The notes below the pieces were generated by a model that was not told the DNA's origin, ran no database searches, and saw only the letters and a list, made by a program, of their open reading frames with translations. 22,656 nt of DNA from Pseudomonadota bacterium. GTDB lineage: Bacteria; Pseudomonadota; Alphaproteobacteria; Rhodobacterales; Rhodobacteraceae. Each line of letters starts with the position of its first letter. The stretch's first letter is position 1. Location of the stretch: contig JAQCLA010000007.1 in NCBI GenBank assembly GCA_027592105.1, forward strand, positions 1-22,656, written 5' to 3'. This document shows positions 22,165-22,656 of this stretch, in pieces. A program made the translations under genes and the position numbers.

Positions 22165-22189
22165 TGATCCTGTTCGGATGTGGTGTGGC

Positions 22190-22531
22190 TTAGCCGTAGA
22201 TGCTTTCTTTTTTGAAGTGCTTGGCAAGCATGTAATAGATCACCGCGCGGTACTTGTTGCGCTCGGACCGGCCATAGGTCTCGATCACGCTGGCGATCGC
22301 CGCGTCAAGCTCTGGGCCGTCCTTGAGCCCCAGCTTCTTGATCAGGAAATTCTTCTTCACCGTTTCGATCTCGCCCGGCTGGCTGCCCGCAACGGTGGAT
22401 GCATCGGCGTCATAGATCGAAGGGCCACAGCCGATGGTGACCTTGGTCAAAAGGTCCATATCCGGCGTCATGCCGCATTTGTTCTTCAGATCGTCAGCAT
22501 AGCGTGCGATCAGCTCGTCCCGTTTGCCCAT
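22190..22531 (-). CDS. DUF2853 family protein
   Basis: A 113-residue cytoplasmic protein of unknown function in the DUF2853 family. It starts MGKRDELIARYADDLK, is mostly helical, and ends in AVIYYMLAKHFKKESIYG. The ATG at 22531 is chosen for the GGGAG ribosome site 8-9 bases upstream; a longer frame from 22618 has no such site. It converges on the EVE gene and is probably transcribed alone. Confidence 0.85.
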   Translation of the reverse strand: MGKRDELIARYADDLKNKCGMTPDMDLLTKVTIGCGPSIYDADASTVAGSQPGEIETVKKNFLIKKLGLKDGPELDAAIASVIETYGRSERNKYRAVIYYMLAKHFKKESIYG

Positions 22532-22656
22532 ACTCTTTACTCCCAGTAACGCATGTCCCGACTTGCCCAAACTGGCCAAGCTCTGCGGCGACGTTACCCA
22601 AGGTAGCCCCGCTGTCAAAAGATTAATTCAAAAGAAAATAGATACGACGCAGCCAA

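Larger units (their letters stand above)
21887..22189. other. Convergent intergenic region with two hairpins
   Basis: About 300 bases between the ends of the EVE and DUF2853 genes. It holds two strong inverted repeats (21965-21992 and 22140-22164), and no likely protein gene. A minus-strand transcript ending at the first hairpin would have a typical U-rich end, which leaves room for a small RNA between about 22100 and 21950. Confidence 0.5.

Noticed and set aside
1..22656. CRISPR array or insertion sequence
   Set aside because: I saw no regularly spaced direct repeats, and no transposase-like protein or terminal repeats.

Overview
The window looks like chromosomal DNA of an alphaproteobacterium of the Rhodobacterales/Roseobacter type. 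This rests on the tsaD-gpsA and hemD-Mic60-hemY neighbourhoods, the GC-rich housekeeping genes and the style of the proteins. It falls into three parts that meet at a tRNA-Thr gene.

Part 1, about 616-10735, is one tightly packed minus-strand operon of eleven genes, many with overlapping stop and start codons. In transcription order it holds a full-length Rieske oxygenase of the caffeine-demethylase/VanA type, a nucleoside deaminase broken by an in-frame TAG, a small acylphosphatase-like protein without the catalytic residues, a stand-alone Rieske protein, an oxygenase catalytic subunit whose own Rieske cluster loops are missing, a GST-like protein, a complete BMP-type nucleoside/purine ABC importer (ATPase, two permeases, binding protein) and guanine deaminase. 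The trio of Rieske protein, Rieske-less oxygenase and GST-like protein parallels the NdmCDE N7-demethylase complex of caffeine-degrading Pseudomonas putida. Here it is joined to a purine importer and guanine deaminase. I infer a pathway that imports N-methylated purines (perhaps 7-methylguanine or methylxanthines), removes the methyl group oxidatively and deaminates the product. No reductase is visible. At the left edge (1-155) is the start of another transport-type binding protein on the same strand.

Part 2, about 11426-15382, is a mobile-element segment, all on the minus strand. It contains a P4-type tyrosine integrase beside the 3' end of tRNA-Thr(CGT), an unknown protein, an AlpA-like regulator, a helix-turn-helix/zinc-ribbon protein and a second tyrosine recombinase. 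No second copy of the tRNA 3' end is visible, so the far end of the element may lie left of the window, and the purine operon could be its cargo.

Part 3, 15548-22531, looks like core chromosome: tRNA-Thr, then minus-strand hemD, an alphaproteobacterial Mic60 (mitofilin) homologue and hemY. Divergent to these are tsaD, gpsA and an EVE-domain gene on the plus strand. A convergent DUF2853 gene follows at the right edge.
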